Counted from the stretch's first letter, positions 8,501-16,605 are shown. The stretch is DNA of 64,000 nucleotides from Gammaproteobacteria bacterium (GCA_013289615.1 JABCZO010000002.1:62001-126000); one strand, 5' to 3'. Program-made: numbers and translations. The notes: generated by a model not told the origin, from the sequence alone.

Positions 8501-8584
8501 ATGGAACCGGTCCCGCACCGAGCTAGCGCGTTAAAATCCCGGTGTATTCTTAGTGGATTGCAGCGGGAGCCGCCGGCGAATCGA

Positions 8585-10399
8585 ATGCATGTGTCGGAAC
8601 ACCTAGCCCGCCGGCTGCGCCGCGCCGCCGTCCAAATTTCACATTTGCCTCGAGCGCTCCGCCTCGTCTGGCAAGCCGCCCCCGGCTGGACCCTCGCCTG
8701 GACCCTCTTCCTCCTCATTCAGGGTTTGCTGCCCGTGGCCACCGTCTATCTCACGCGCCCGGTGGTGAACGGGCTGGTCGCCGCGGTCCGCACGGGCGGC
8801 GATTGGCGCCCCATCCTCGCTCCCGCCGCCGCCATGGGCGTGGTCCTTCTGCTCACCGAGCTGCTGAGTGGCGCCATCCACTGGGTCCGCACCGCGCAGG
8901 CCGAGCTGGTGCAAGACCACGTCAGCTCGCTCATTCACCGCAAATCGGTCGAGGTCGACCTCGCCTTCTACGAGTCGCCCGACTTCTACGATCACCTCCA
9001 TCGCGCACGCGCCGAGGCCGACTACCGGCCCAGCGCGTTGCTCGAAACGCTTGGCGGCCTGCTCCAGAACGGCCTCACGCTGGTCGCGATGCTGGTGGTG
9101 CTCGCCCGTTATGGCGTGTGGCTTCCGGTGGCGCTGCTGGCGAGCACGCTCCCGGCGCTTGCGGTGGTGCTTCGCTATGCCGCGCGGCAATACCAATTCC
9201 GCATGCGCGCCACCCCGGTCGAGCGCCGCACCTGGTATTACGACTGGTTCCTCACCGCCGGAGAAGCCGCGCCCGAAATCCGCCTGTTCGCGCTGGGCGA
9301 TTACTTCAAATCGGCTTTTCAGGGTCTTCGCAAACAGGTGCGCGAAGAGCGGCTCGAACTGGCTCGCGAGCAAGGCTTGGCCGAACTCGCCAGCGGAGCC
9401 GCCGCACTCGCGATCGCCGCGGGTGCGTTCGTCTGGATGATCGCGAGAACCCTGCGCGGCTCGCTCTCTCTGGGTGATCTGGCACTCTTCTACCAGGCAT
9501 TCCAGCAAGGGCTGCGCTTGGCACGCACGCTTCTAGAAAATGTAGGCCATCTTTATCGGAATTCGCTCTTTCTCGGTAATTTCTTTGAGTTCATGGAACT
9601 GAAACCCACCATTGTCTCACCCGCTAAGCCTGCTGCTGTACCGGTCCGATTGAGTGAGGGAATCCGATTCACCGGCGTGACTTTCCGGTATCCTGACACT
9701 CGCCGCGTAGCGCTCCGCGATTTCAGTCTCACTATCCCGGCCGGGCGCCTGATTGCTTTTGTCGGACCCAACGGAGCAGGCAAGAGCACGCTGGTGAAGT
9801 TGCTCTGCCGGTTTTATGATCCCGAAGCAGGATCGATCACTATAGACGGCGTTGACCTGCGTCGTTTTTCAGTGGAAGAACTGCGCCAGCGCATATCGGT
9901 GTTCTTTCAGCAGCCGGTGCACTACAACACAACAGTTCGCGAGAACATCGCTCTGGGAAATCTTGCCTCAGCTCCGACGGACGCTTCTGTCGAAGCCGCG
10001 GCGAAGGCGGCGGGTGCCGATGCGTTCATTCGCGATCTGCCGGACGGCTACGGGAACATTTTAGGGCACTGGTTCGAGAAAGGCACCGAGCTCAGTGTCG
10101 GCGAATGGCAACGCGTAGCGCTCGCACGGGCGTTCCTGCGGGAATCGCCAATGATCCTGCTTGATGAGCCCACCAGCGCCATGGATCCTTGGGCCGAAGC
10201 CGAATGGCTGAACCGATTTCACGGTTTTGCGCAGGGGCGCACCACGATCATCGTCACTCACCGCTTCACTACGGCGAGACTTGCAGATCAAATTCACGTG
10301 ATGGAACAAGGGCAAATTGTTGAATCGGGATCCCATCACGAGCTCATCGGACAGGGTGGGCGCTACGCCGCTGGGTGGGCCGCGAAGAATATCGTATGA
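8585..10399 (+). CDS. Lasso-peptide-type ABC exporter, fused membrane and ATPase domains (D protein)
   Basis: The protein is a half-transporter of 604 aa. An N-terminal six-helix membrane domain (hydrophobic runs from about residue 30 to 310) is followed by an ABC ATPase. Walker A is GPNGAGKSTLVKL (about residue 394), the signature is LSVGEWQRVALARA (LSGGQ altered to LSVGE), Walker B is MILLDEPTSAMD and the switch His is in IIVTHRFT. Such exporters (McjD-like) pump the mature peptide out of the cell and give self-immunity. I chose ATG 8585 because it gives normal length; upstream in-frame sequence is deacetylase and IS debris. The stop overlaps the next start (ATGA), so it leads the cluster. 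Confidence 0.9.
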   Translation: MHVSEHLARRLRRAAVQISHLPRALRLVWQAAPGWTLAWTLFLLIQGLLPVATVYLTRPVVNGLVAAVRTGGDWRPILAPAAAMGVVLLLTELLSGAIHWVRTAQAELVQDHVSSLIHRKSVEVDLAFYESPDFYDHLHRARAEADYRPSALLETLGGLLQNGLTLVAMLVVLARYGVWLPVALLASTLPALAVVLRYAARQYQFRMRATPVERRTWYYDWFLTAGEAAPEIRLFALGDYFKSAFQGLRKQVREERLELAREQGLAELASGAAALAIAAGAFVWMIARTLRGSLSLGDLALFYQAFQQGLRLARTLLENVGHLYRNSLFLGNFFEFMELKPTIVSPAKPAAVPVRLSEGIRFTGVTFRYPDTRRVALRDFSLTIPAGRLIAFVGPNGAGKSTLVKLLCRFYDPEAGSITIDGVDLRRFSVEELRQRISVFFQQPVHYNTTVRENIALGNLASAPTDASVEAAAKAAGADAFIRDLPDGYGNILGHWFEKGTELSVGEWQRVALARAFLRESPMILLDEPTSAMDPWAEAEWLNRFHGFAQGRTTIIVTHRFTTARLADQIHVMEQGQIVESGSHHELIGQGGRYAAGWAAKNIV

Positions 10400-10530
10400 G
10401 TCGCGAGCCCGAATTTCTGGTTGCTGCGGGCGCCGCAGGCAATAGTCCTTGGGTTCCCGCCGAGACGACGACCAACGCGATGAAAGAATGGCTCGGGCTG
10501 TTGGTTTATAAGATGCGTGGTTATCTGTGA
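10396..10530 (+). CDS. Small ORF in the lasso cluster, 44 aa
   Basis: ATG 10396 overlaps the exporter stop (ATGA), and the TGA stop (10528-10530) overlaps the GTG start of the next gene, so it is translationally coupled on both sides. The product begins MSREPEFLVAAGAAG, continues with PWVPAETTTNAMKEWLG and ends LLVYKMRGYL. It lacks the YxxP...G...T leader signature, so it is not an obvious second precursor. I do not recognise a family. A small accessory or immunity protein is possible, but the coupling is the only real evidence that it is expressed. Confidence 0.55.
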   Translation: MSREPEFLVAAGAAGNSPWVPAETTTNAMKEWLGLLVYKMRGYL

Positions 10531-11744
10531 CCGGTTACGGATCCGATAGAAGTGGCCTCTCGGAGAGGCCCACTCCTTCGAATTCGGCTCGGCTCGGTGA
10601 GCTGATGTGTGCTGCTCTGCGTGGCGAGAGCGTCGCTTGGCCTTCGACGCCCCGCGAGGATTTCGAAGAGGCCTTCATTCGTCGTGCTGGTTATCAAGGC
10701 GTCATGGCACTACTGCATGAGCACGCGCCGCGACTCTTGACGTGGCCGTCTTCTGTCCGAGACGCAGTTCGCCGGCACGCGTTCTTTCAGGCCTTCTGGG
10801 AGCTGCGCCATCAGCAAGTGCTCACCGAGGCGGTGGCCGCGCTTCGGGCAAAAAACATCGAGCCAATCCTGTTCAAGGGCACCGCGCTTGCCTACAGCCT
10901 CTACCCGAATCCGGTCTGGCGGTCTCGTGGCGACACCGATATGATCGTGGCACCCCAGGACTGGGCCCGAGCCTCTGAGGCGCTAGTTGCGCTCGGCTTT
11001 CGCCGGGTTACGGGCGTCAGCGGCGAGTTCGTGAGCTACCAGGATAGCTACACGAAGGAAATCAACAGCGGCCGACACACGATCGATCTGCACCGTCGAA
11101 TTAACAACTCCGAACTGCTCTCGCGCCTGTTCTCCTATGCAGAGTTACGTGCCGAAGCCTCCTCCTTGCCGGAATTATGCGACGGGGCTATGGCTGCCGG
11201 CCCGGTGCACGCGCTGCTGCTGGCGTGCCTGCATCCCGCGACGCACAAGCACCACCCCTACTTCGTCGACAGCATCGCTTATTATGGCGGTGACCGGCTG
11301 ATCTGGCATTACGATGTGCATCTTCTCGTGCAATCTTTCACGCAGGTGCAGTGGCAAGAGCTCGTTGACCAGGCCGCGGCGAGAGGCCTGTGCGCGATCA
11401 GCCTCGACGGCATCAACCAAGCGGCGGCATGCTACGGAACGCGCTGCCCCGATTTCGTCCGTCGTGCATTGACGAAAACAGGCGAGCGCGTGATGACCTA
11501 TATAAACGCGGGCAGCTTGCGCCAGAGCTGGATCGATTTTACAGCCATTCCAGGGTTTGGAAATCGTCTGCGTTTTGCGCGCGAGCTGGTCTTCCCGCCT
11601 CGGGCCTATATGCGTGCGAGATATGAGCCGTCGTCTGATGCTTGGTTGCCCTGGCTTTACGCCCGCCGGGCGACCGGCGGTATCATCAAGCGCCTTCGAC
11701 CTGTGCATCGGGCGCTGACTAGACACCGGGATCGACACCCATGA
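10527..11744 (+). CDS. Lasso-cluster nucleotidyltransferase family protein
   Basis: This 405-aa protein matches the NTP_transf_5-type nucleotidyltransferases seen in some lasso clusters. The block LFKGTALAYSLYPNP followed by SRGDTDMIVAPQDW fits the family pattern LKG..L...YP...R...D.D..V, which holds the nucleotide/metal Asp residues (residues about 115-150). The C-terminal half is helical, with no membrane segment or signal peptide. In other clusters these proteins accompany HprK-like kinases and are thought to tailor the peptide, possibly by adding nucleotides or elongating a phosphate; the reaction here is unproven. The start is GTG, chosen because it overlaps the preceding stop. Its stop overlaps the cyclase start by ATGA. 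Confidence 0.8.
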   Translation: MTGYGSDRSGLSERPTPSNSARLGELMCAALRGESVAWPSTPREDFEEAFIRRAGYQGVMALLHEHAPRLLTWPSSVRDAVRRHAFFQAFWELRHQQVLTEAVAALRAKNIEPILFKGTALAYSLYPNPVWRSRGDTDMIVAPQDWARASEALVALGFRRVTGVSGEFVSYQDSYTKEINSGRHTIDLHRRINNSELLSRLFSYAELRAEASSLPELCDGAMAAGPVHALLLACLHPATHKHHPYFVDSIAYYGGDRLIWHYDVHLLVQSFTQVQWQELVDQAAARGLCAISLDGINQAAACYGTRCPDFVRRALTKTGERVMTYINAGSLRQSWIDFTAIPGFGNRLRFARELVFPPRAYMRARYEPSSDAWLPWLYARRATGGIIKRLRPVHRALTRHRDRHP

Positions 11745-13627
11745 GCGGTATCGCCGGAATCATCCGCTTCGACGGCGGCCCGGTCGAGCGCGGTCTTGTC
11801 GAGACGATGACGGCCGCGATGCCCTATCGCGGGCCCGATGGCATCAACCATTGGGTGCGCGGTTCGGTGGCGCTCGGTCAGTGCATGTTGCGCACGACCC
11901 CAGAATCTCTGGAAGAAACACAGCCGCTGACCAACGAGGACGAGAGCCTCGTGCTGGTGATGGACGGAAGGGTCGACAACTGGGAGGAGCTACGCCGCGA
12001 GTTGCTCGCCCGAGGTGCGGCGCTTCGCACCCGCGCCGATGCCGAACTCGTGCTGCGGGCCTACGAAATCTGGGGGTGGGACTGCCTTACCCACATCGAC
12101 GGTGATTTTGCCCTGGTCATCTGGGACGCGCGGCAGCAGGAGGCTTTCTGTGCCCGCGACCGCTTCGGCAATAAGCCGTTCACCTATCACTGGGACGGCA
12201 GGATTCTGGTGTTCGCGTCGGAGCTGCACGCGATCCTGGCGATGCCCTGGGTGCCGCAAATCCCGAATGAAGGGATGATCGTCGAATATCTCGCGGATGA
12301 GTGGTTTTCGTTTGACGAGACGATCTGGACGGGCGTTATGCGCCTTCCGAGTGCTCACTGGATGAGCGTCGGGCCGGCCGGTCCGCAGCCCACATCATAC
12401 TGGATGCCGGATCTGAACGCGCCGCAGCCTTACACAAAAGACGAGGATTACTTCACACACTATCGTCATCTCTTCGCCGATAGTGTGCGGCGGCAGTCAC
12501 GATCGCACAAACCGGTCGCTTACGAGGTCAGCGGCGGTCTCGATTCCTCTGCTGTGTTCTGTGTAGCGGAGCATTTGCGCCGGGTCGGCACACTGCCGGC
12601 ACCAAGCATTAACGGCTACACCATCGCGTGGACACAGTATGATGAGGCGAATGAGTTGTTGTACGCACGGTCGGTCGGAGAATACTTAGGGGTTCCGATT
12701 CAGGAGATAGAACCCTGTATCAAGGGAATCGAGTGGCTGCAAGATCAAGCGCGCCTATACCGGGACTTTCCAGGATATTCAGGAACGGCGCATCATAATA
12801 ATCTTTACTGTAAGAGCAACGGCGCATTGAGCCGGGTGATTGTCACCGGGCTTGGAGGCGATCAATTCGTTGCCGGATCCCGAGCGCACTATGCAGAGGA
12901 AATAACTCGTCCTCCTTGGACGAACCTGCTGCGGTGCTTAAGGGAAGACATTGGACCATATGGGCTAATACCTACTCTTTGGTTAATTCTGCGACACGGT
13001 CTCCTTCCACACGCCCCAAAGGTTGCAAAAATTGCGTACCGGCCGCTAGCACGACGGCTCGATGCAAGAACGCAGCGCGGCACCTATTGGCTGACGCCCG
13101 CGATGAAAAACCGACTTCTGGAGCGCAGAGCGCAGCTTCTCCGATACCGCGGCTTGCGGATACGTCGCCGCGGGCAGCTGCGTTTGCTACAATCTTTATA
13201 CGATCCATTTAATGCCAGCAATCGGGAAGCCCAGGAACGTGTGGCCGCCTTTTGGGGCCTGGAGACTCGTCACCCCTTCTATCATTCAGAGTTTGTGCAA
13301 TTTGCGTTTGTGACGCCGGAGCGGCTCCGGTCTCGCGGCGCACAAAATAAATATATTCACGTAAACGCATTGACGGACCTCATACCAAGTAAAGTTCGTG
13401 AGAGATTATGTAAAGCAGAACTGAGCGCAGCGGCAGCCCAATTTATTATGCAATTTGAGAAGGAAATAACGATCGAAATTCCGCAAGCGCGCCCGGCTTG
13501 GCTCGATCAGCGTGGGATCAGAAAACTGTTCCAATCGTACGCGGCCGCCCCGGATCGAGGGTGGCAGCAGTGGCCGTTGATGGGGATTCTAAGCTGTGAT
13601 GTCGCCATCCCGCAAAAAAAATGGTAA
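11741..13627 (+). CDS. Lasso peptide isopeptide-bond-forming cyclase (asparagine synthetase-like, C protein)
   Basis: This 628-aa protein has an N-terminal Ntn-amidotransferase-like domain and a C-terminal asparagine-synthetase domain. In lasso biosynthesis the latter adenylates the Asp/Glu side chain of the core and joins it to the core's N-terminal amine. The ATP PP-loop YEVSGGLDSSAVFC lies near residue 262. The N-terminus is MSGIAGIIRF: true glutamine-dependent synthetases have Cys at position 2, and here it is Ser, so glutaminase activity should be lost, as expected for lasso cyclases. FGNKPFTYHWDGR and GLGGDQFVAGSRAHY are also family-like. The start overlaps the previous stop; the precursor gene follows after about 90 bases. 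Confidence 0.92.
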   Translation: MSGIAGIIRFDGGPVERGLVETMTAAMPYRGPDGINHWVRGSVALGQCMLRTTPESLEETQPLTNEDESLVLVMDGRVDNWEELRRELLARGAALRTRADAELVLRAYEIWGWDCLTHIDGDFALVIWDARQQEAFCARDRFGNKPFTYHWDGRILVFASELHAILAMPWVPQIPNEGMIVEYLADEWFSFDETIWTGVMRLPSAHWMSVGPAGPQPTSYWMPDLNAPQPYTKDEDYFTHYRHLFADSVRRQSRSHKPVAYEVSGGLDSSAVFCVAEHLRRVGTLPAPSINGYTIAWTQYDEANELLYARSVGEYLGVPIQEIEPCIKGIEWLQDQARLYRDFPGYSGTAHHNNLYCKSNGALSRVIVTGLGGDQFVAGSRAHYAEEITRPPWTNLLRCLREDIGPYGLIPTLWLILRHGLLPHAPKVAKIAYRPLARRLDARTQRGTYWLTPAMKNRLLERRAQLLRYRGLRIRRRGQLRLLQSLYDPFNASNREAQERVAAFWGLETRHPFYHSEFVQFAFVTPERLRSRGAQNKYIHVNALTDLIPSKVRERLCKAELSAAAAQFIMQFEKEITIEIPQARPAWLDQRGIRKLFQSYAAAPDRGWQQWPLMGILSCDVAIPQKKW

Positions 13628-13714
13628 AGTAGGAGGTGGCAAACGTGGCGCGCCCTTGTGTGCTTCCCTGCTTCCGAAGGTTCGACAGGCATGCGCCTCG
13701 AACGGAGTTGTAGA

Positions 13715-14122
13715 ATGGTAAAACTACCAGATAATACGACCTTGGATCGGTTGAGCGTTGCGCATATGGACGTCAGGGTTTCTAAGAACCTATATGTTTC
13801 TCCTATCGTAAAGGTCTATGGTACGGTCGCAGATTTTACTCAATCCGGCGGGACTCAGGGAACCGAAGGGAAGAGCGGCAAGGCAGCCTTCACGTCTGAT
13901 CGACAAGTAAAGGAAAATATTGTCCGAATCGGTGAGCATCCACTAGGGATCGGTCTCTACCTTTTCGACTACAAGCCACCTTTCCGGCAGGCATGTGGTT
14001 ACGGGCGTCAATTCGGCGTGATGGCCGACGAAGTGGAGCTTGTCATGCCTCAAGCGGTGTCAATACATGCGACCGGATATAAGGTCGTGGACCATACGAT
14101 GTTGGGCATAGAACGCGCCTAA
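13715..14122 (+). CDS. Lasso peptide precursor fused to a peptidase-S74 / intramolecular chaperone-like domain (A protein)
   Basis: The 135-aa product has three parts. Residues 1-43 resemble a lasso leader, with the B1-recognition signature YVSPIVKVYGTVADFTQ: Tyr27, Pro30, Gly36 and the critical Thr42 at position -2. Residues 44-60 form a plausible core, SGGTQGTEGKSGKAAFT, with Ser1 and Glu8 able to close an 8-residue ring. Residues 61-135 match the S74/endosialidase chaperone domain: SDRQVKENIVRIGEHPLGIG, LYLFDYKPPFR, GRQFGVMADEVELVMPQAV. Normal precursors end 15-25 residues after the leader. ATG 13715 has CGGAG upstream; ATG 13766 is an alternative. It follows the cyclase gene directly. That leader, core and chaperone act as one precursor is inference. 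Confidence 0.8.
   Translation: MVKLPDNTTLDRLSVAHMDVRVSKNLYVSPIVKVYGTVADFTQSGGTQGTEGKSGKAAFTSDRQVKENIVRIGEHPLGIGLYLFDYKPPFRQACGYGRQFGVMADEVELVMPQAVSIHATGYKVVDHTMLGIERA
13844..13894 (+). other. Predicted lasso core peptide segment (17 codons)
   Basis: This segment is delimited on the left by the Thr(-2) rule, which puts leader cleavage after Gln43. On the right it is delimited by the SDxxxK motif where S74 domains normally self-cleave before the Ser. The core would be Ser1 to Thr17 with Glu8 as ring acceptor and a 9-residue tail containing two Lys and one Phe as possible plugs. If cleavage were one residue later, Gly1 and Glu7 would give a 7-residue ring. Confidence 0.5.
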
Positions 14123-14128
14123 ACATGG

Positions 14129-14227
14129 CGTGACCGCATCGGCGATCGACCGGGCTTGACCGGTCAGGACATCAACCTGTCGCAGCTTCGAGATTTTCTC
14201 TTCCGGCTTGTGGCGCTTGCTGCGCAT
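14129..14227 (-). pseudogene. Remnant of IS3-family OrfA (N-terminal third)
   Basis: On the minus strand the frame reads MRSKRHKPEEKISKLRQVDV then TGQARSIADAVT, the usual start of IS3 OrfA helix-turn-helix proteins (KRHTPEEIVAKLRQVDVL...G.S.ADA). It then loses similarity. It lies immediately after the precursor gene, antisense to it, and marks an insertion followed by deletion. Confidence 0.7.
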
Positions 14228-14321
14228 CCTTCGATCTTCCAAATTCGGTCCGCAGATCAACATTACGAATGGATCCGTTCAAGGGGGACAGGCCATAAAT
14301 TGGATGCGTCCTTCCCGCCAA

Positions 14322-14724
14322 AAACTGCCCGGAATAAAGTGGTTGAGGGGCACCGCGGCAGGTGGGGTCGTGATCCTGCACGCCCATATGGAGACAACTC
14401 GCTTGACAGACCGACACGTCGCCTAACGTGGTTTGGGCGGGCCTGCCGGCAGCCGGGATAGTTTATCTCGCCGCAGCGCTGGGCTCGGTTACGCCGACGA
14501 ACCTTGGCCGGCGAGGACTCAGCCCGTTGGGCGATGCGTGCTATTCCATTTATCTGTTCCAATTTTTTTCTCTGCCAATTATCGCGCGATTATCGTTTGT
14601 CCTGTTGCGGGGCCAAGCACCGACGGTGCTCTTAGTCGCGGAATTTCTCGGAACGCTCATCAGTGGATACCTCGTCTACTCGATTCTGGAACGGCCTAAG
14701 CTGCGCGCTGGCCCGAGAATTTAG
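14322..14724 (+). pseudogene. Acyltransferase-3 (OafA-like) gene with a large internal deletion
   Basis: Positions 14322-14414 encode KLPGIKWLRGTAAGGVVILH, which fits the first segment of membrane acyltransferases (LRG.AA..VVL.H). From 14428, in another frame, comes the C-terminal end: SPLGDACYSIYLFQFFSLPI and ISGYLVYSILERPKL. The eight or so helices in between are missing, so the gene is dead. Intact relatives O-acylate surface sugars or peptides. It lies between the precursor and the kinase and may once have been a tailoring enzyme. 14725-14916 shows no gene. Confidence 0.65.
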
Positions 14725-14916
14725 CGGTTTCTCTCTCGGTCGAGGACGAAGTTCGAGCCCGCCGCGACAGACCGGTGAGCAGACCGAGCATGATGACTTT
14801 AAAGTGGGGAAAAGGAAAATCCATCAAAATAGAAATATGCTCACGCTAATGCATCGGGGGGATAGGCCTATTCATCCGCTTAGCCCGAAAGGATTAGAAG
14901 CTGCTGGGGCGAGTCC

Positions 14917-15798
14917 GTGAAGCGGCCCGACATCGTGGTTAAGCTAACGAACGACGTCCCCCGCGTTCAGCCGGCGTTCGCCACTGAGCCATTTCATAGA
15001 TGGGATCTTCCAGACGGGACGCCCTGGGCACGGTTCTATCGCACGCCAGCTGGCTGTCTCGTCCGCTTCCCGGATCTCGCCGATTTTGAAGTCTCGGCGG
15101 ACGGGCAGGATGTGAGCTGCGTTCGAGTACCCGGCGTCTCGGACGCCACGACCGAGCACCTTTACCTGCACCAGGTCCTTCCGCTCGCGCTCAGTAAGCG
15201 CGGCCAGCTCGTGTTCCACGGCAGCGCCGTCGAGATAAAAGACGGTGCCATCGCCTTTATCGGCGAATCGGGTCGCGGCAAATCGACGCTCGCGGCGGCC
15301 TTCGCCACCAACGGTCATCGCTTTCTGACGGATGATGGGCTGGTCCTCGAACCGGCGGACGGCATTTATCAGGCCCTGCCGAGTCATCCGTCGCTGCGCT
15401 TGTGGGAGGATAGCCACGAAAAATTGCTGGAAAGTGGCATCGAACCGGCGCCGGCTCTGGACTACACTTCGAAAGCCCGGTTTCTCGCCGGAACAGCCCT
15501 GACCCATTGTGATGCGCCGAGACCCTTGCGGACGGCGTATTTCCTGGGGGATGGCACTACCCCCGAGATGACGGTCAGGCGGCTCACCGCAGCGGAAACG
15601 GTGATCGCATGGGCAAAGCATTCATTTCTGCTCGACGTGGAAGACCGCGCCCTGATCGGCGCACATTTCGACCGGATCGCGATCCTCTCCAACACCCTCC
15701 TATGCTATGAGCTGAATTATCCGCGCCGGTTCGATGAGCTGGATCGGCTGCTCGAGACCGTGATGGCGCACGCAACAAATCTGAGCGTACTTCGATGA
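14917..15798 (+). CDS. HprK-like kinase of lasso-peptide cluster
   Basis: This 293-aa protein carries an HPr-kinase-type P-loop, FIGESGRGKSTLAAAFA (residues about 115-131). It is preceded by FHGSAVEI and followed by the acidic pair in FLTDDGLVLE (Asp139, Asp140). True HPr kinases are fused to an N-terminal domain and act in sugar regulation; here the first 95 residues are different and the gene sits in a lasso cluster. Some lasso-cluster kinases phosphorylate the C-terminal residue of the precursor. That makes a peptide-tailoring role likely; the target residue here is unknown. The stop overlaps the start of the B1 gene by ATGA. Confidence 0.85.
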   Translation: MKRPDIVVKLTNDVPRVQPAFATEPFHRWDLPDGTPWARFYRTPAGCLVRFPDLADFEVSADGQDVSCVRVPGVSDATTEHLYLHQVLPLALSKRGQLVFHGSAVEIKDGAIAFIGESGRGKSTLAAAFATNGHRFLTDDGLVLEPADGIYQALPSHPSLRLWEDSHEKLLESGIEPAPALDYTSKARFLAGTALTHCDAPRPLRTAYFLGDGTTPEMTVRRLTAAETVIAWAKHSFLLDVEDRALIGAHFDRIAILSNTLLCYELNYPRRFDELDRLLETVMAHATNLSVLR

Positions 15799-16070
15799 AC
15801 CTGGACAGTACCTTCGTCATACCGCCCGAAGTGCAAGCCCGCAAAGTTGGCGAGGAGATGGTGATGCTGGATCTGGCCAGCGGCACCTATTTCGGGCTCG
15901 ATGCGGTCGGCATGCGACTGTGGCAGCTTCTCCAGGAAGGCAAGTCGCTGCGGCAAATCTGCGATGTGATGATCGAAGAGTTCGATGTGTCACGCGAGGT
16001 TCTGGAGCAGGATGTTCTGGCGCTCGCGCGTGATCTCGTCGACAAGAAGCTGGTCAGTCCCAGGCCGTAG
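15795..16070 (+). CDS. PqqD-like leader-binding protein (lasso B1, RiPP recognition element)
   Basis: This 91-aa protein has the PqqD fold pattern: a beta-rich start (EVQARKVGEEMVMLDLASGT), the conserved YFGLDAVGMRLWQLL and a helical end (ICDVMIEEFDVSREVLEQDV). B1 proteins bind the leader through its YxxP...G motif and deliver the precursor to the B2 peptidase. Length and sequence are typical. The start overlaps the kinase stop by 4 bases and the B2 gene follows after 33 bases, so the three should be co-translated. Confidence 0.93.
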   Translation: MNLDSTFVIPPEVQARKVGEEMVMLDLASGTYFGLDAVGMRLWQLLQEGKSLRQICDVMIEEFDVSREVLEQDVLALARDLVDKKLVSPRP

Positions 16071-16103
16071 CGCGCCGGCAAAGAGGGCAACGGGCAAAAT
16101 CAA

Positions 16104-16517
16104 ATGGCACAGTCATCTACACTTTGGAAACGAGATATTTTCCTCTTGATCCGCGTGACGATACTGGTCTTTGGGATTCGGGTGGGATTATGGCTGATCT
16201 CGTTTCGGACGCTCCGGCGCATCGTGGCTTTTCTTGCGAACACCAGAATCGTCCGCCCGACGCAAATTTCCGTGGAAAACCTCAGCCGGGCGGTATCTGG
16301 GGTCAGCCGCTTTGTGCCGCAGGCGACCTGTCTGACCCAAGCCCTGACGCTGCATATTCTTCTCCGACGCCGACAGCTCGAATCAAGAATCCATGTCGGA
16401 GTAGCCAAGAAGAAGGGCGAGCCTTTCGAATCACATGCATGGGTTGAAAGTGGGGGCAGGGTTGTGATCGGACATTGTGATCTGAAGCGATTTACTCACA
16501 TGATGGTGTGGCGGTGA
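16104..16517 (+). CDS. Lasso leader peptidase (transglutaminase-like cysteine protease, B2)
   Basis: This 137-aa protein of the usual B2 length cuts the leader from the core in an ATP-dependent step coupled to cyclisation. The catalytic Cys76 is in VPQATCLTQAL and His111 in FESHAWVESGG; Asp126 in GHCDLKRF is a candidate third residue. A hydrophobic N-terminal helix (residues about 13-35) may hold it at the membrane near cyclase and exporter. It closes the cluster. A decayed paralogous segment lies at 19201-19377. Confidence 0.92.
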   Translation: MAQSSTLWKRDIFLLIRVTILVFGIRVGLWLISFRTLRRIVAFLANTRIVRPTQISVENLSRAVSGVSRFVPQATCLTQALTLHILLRRRQLESRIHVGVAKKKGEPFESHAWVESGGRVVIGHCDLKRFTHMMVWR

Positions 16518-16524
16518 CAGTGGC

Positions 16525-16605
16525 TTATACCCCGAGCCTCGAAATCGCCGCGGCGCTTACGTTGTAGCTGCGGGCGATCTCGGCAAGCGTTTCCAGCCCG
16601 GCGTT
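16525..16605 (-). pseudogene. C-terminal HTH remnant of a serine recombinase/resolvase
   Basis: On the minus strand, LETLAEIARSYNVSAAAISRL followed closely by a TAA stop matches the C-terminal helix-turn-helix of resolvase/invertase proteins. Nothing of the catalytic domain is recognisable upstream. From 16606 to 17370 I see no gene, only short ORFs without protein-like character. Confidence 0.5.

Noticed and set aside
8177..8584. N-terminal extension of the ABC exporter reaching back to 8177.
   Set aside because: The extension is made of IS3 and deacetylase remnants; the exporter has a normal length from ATG 8585.
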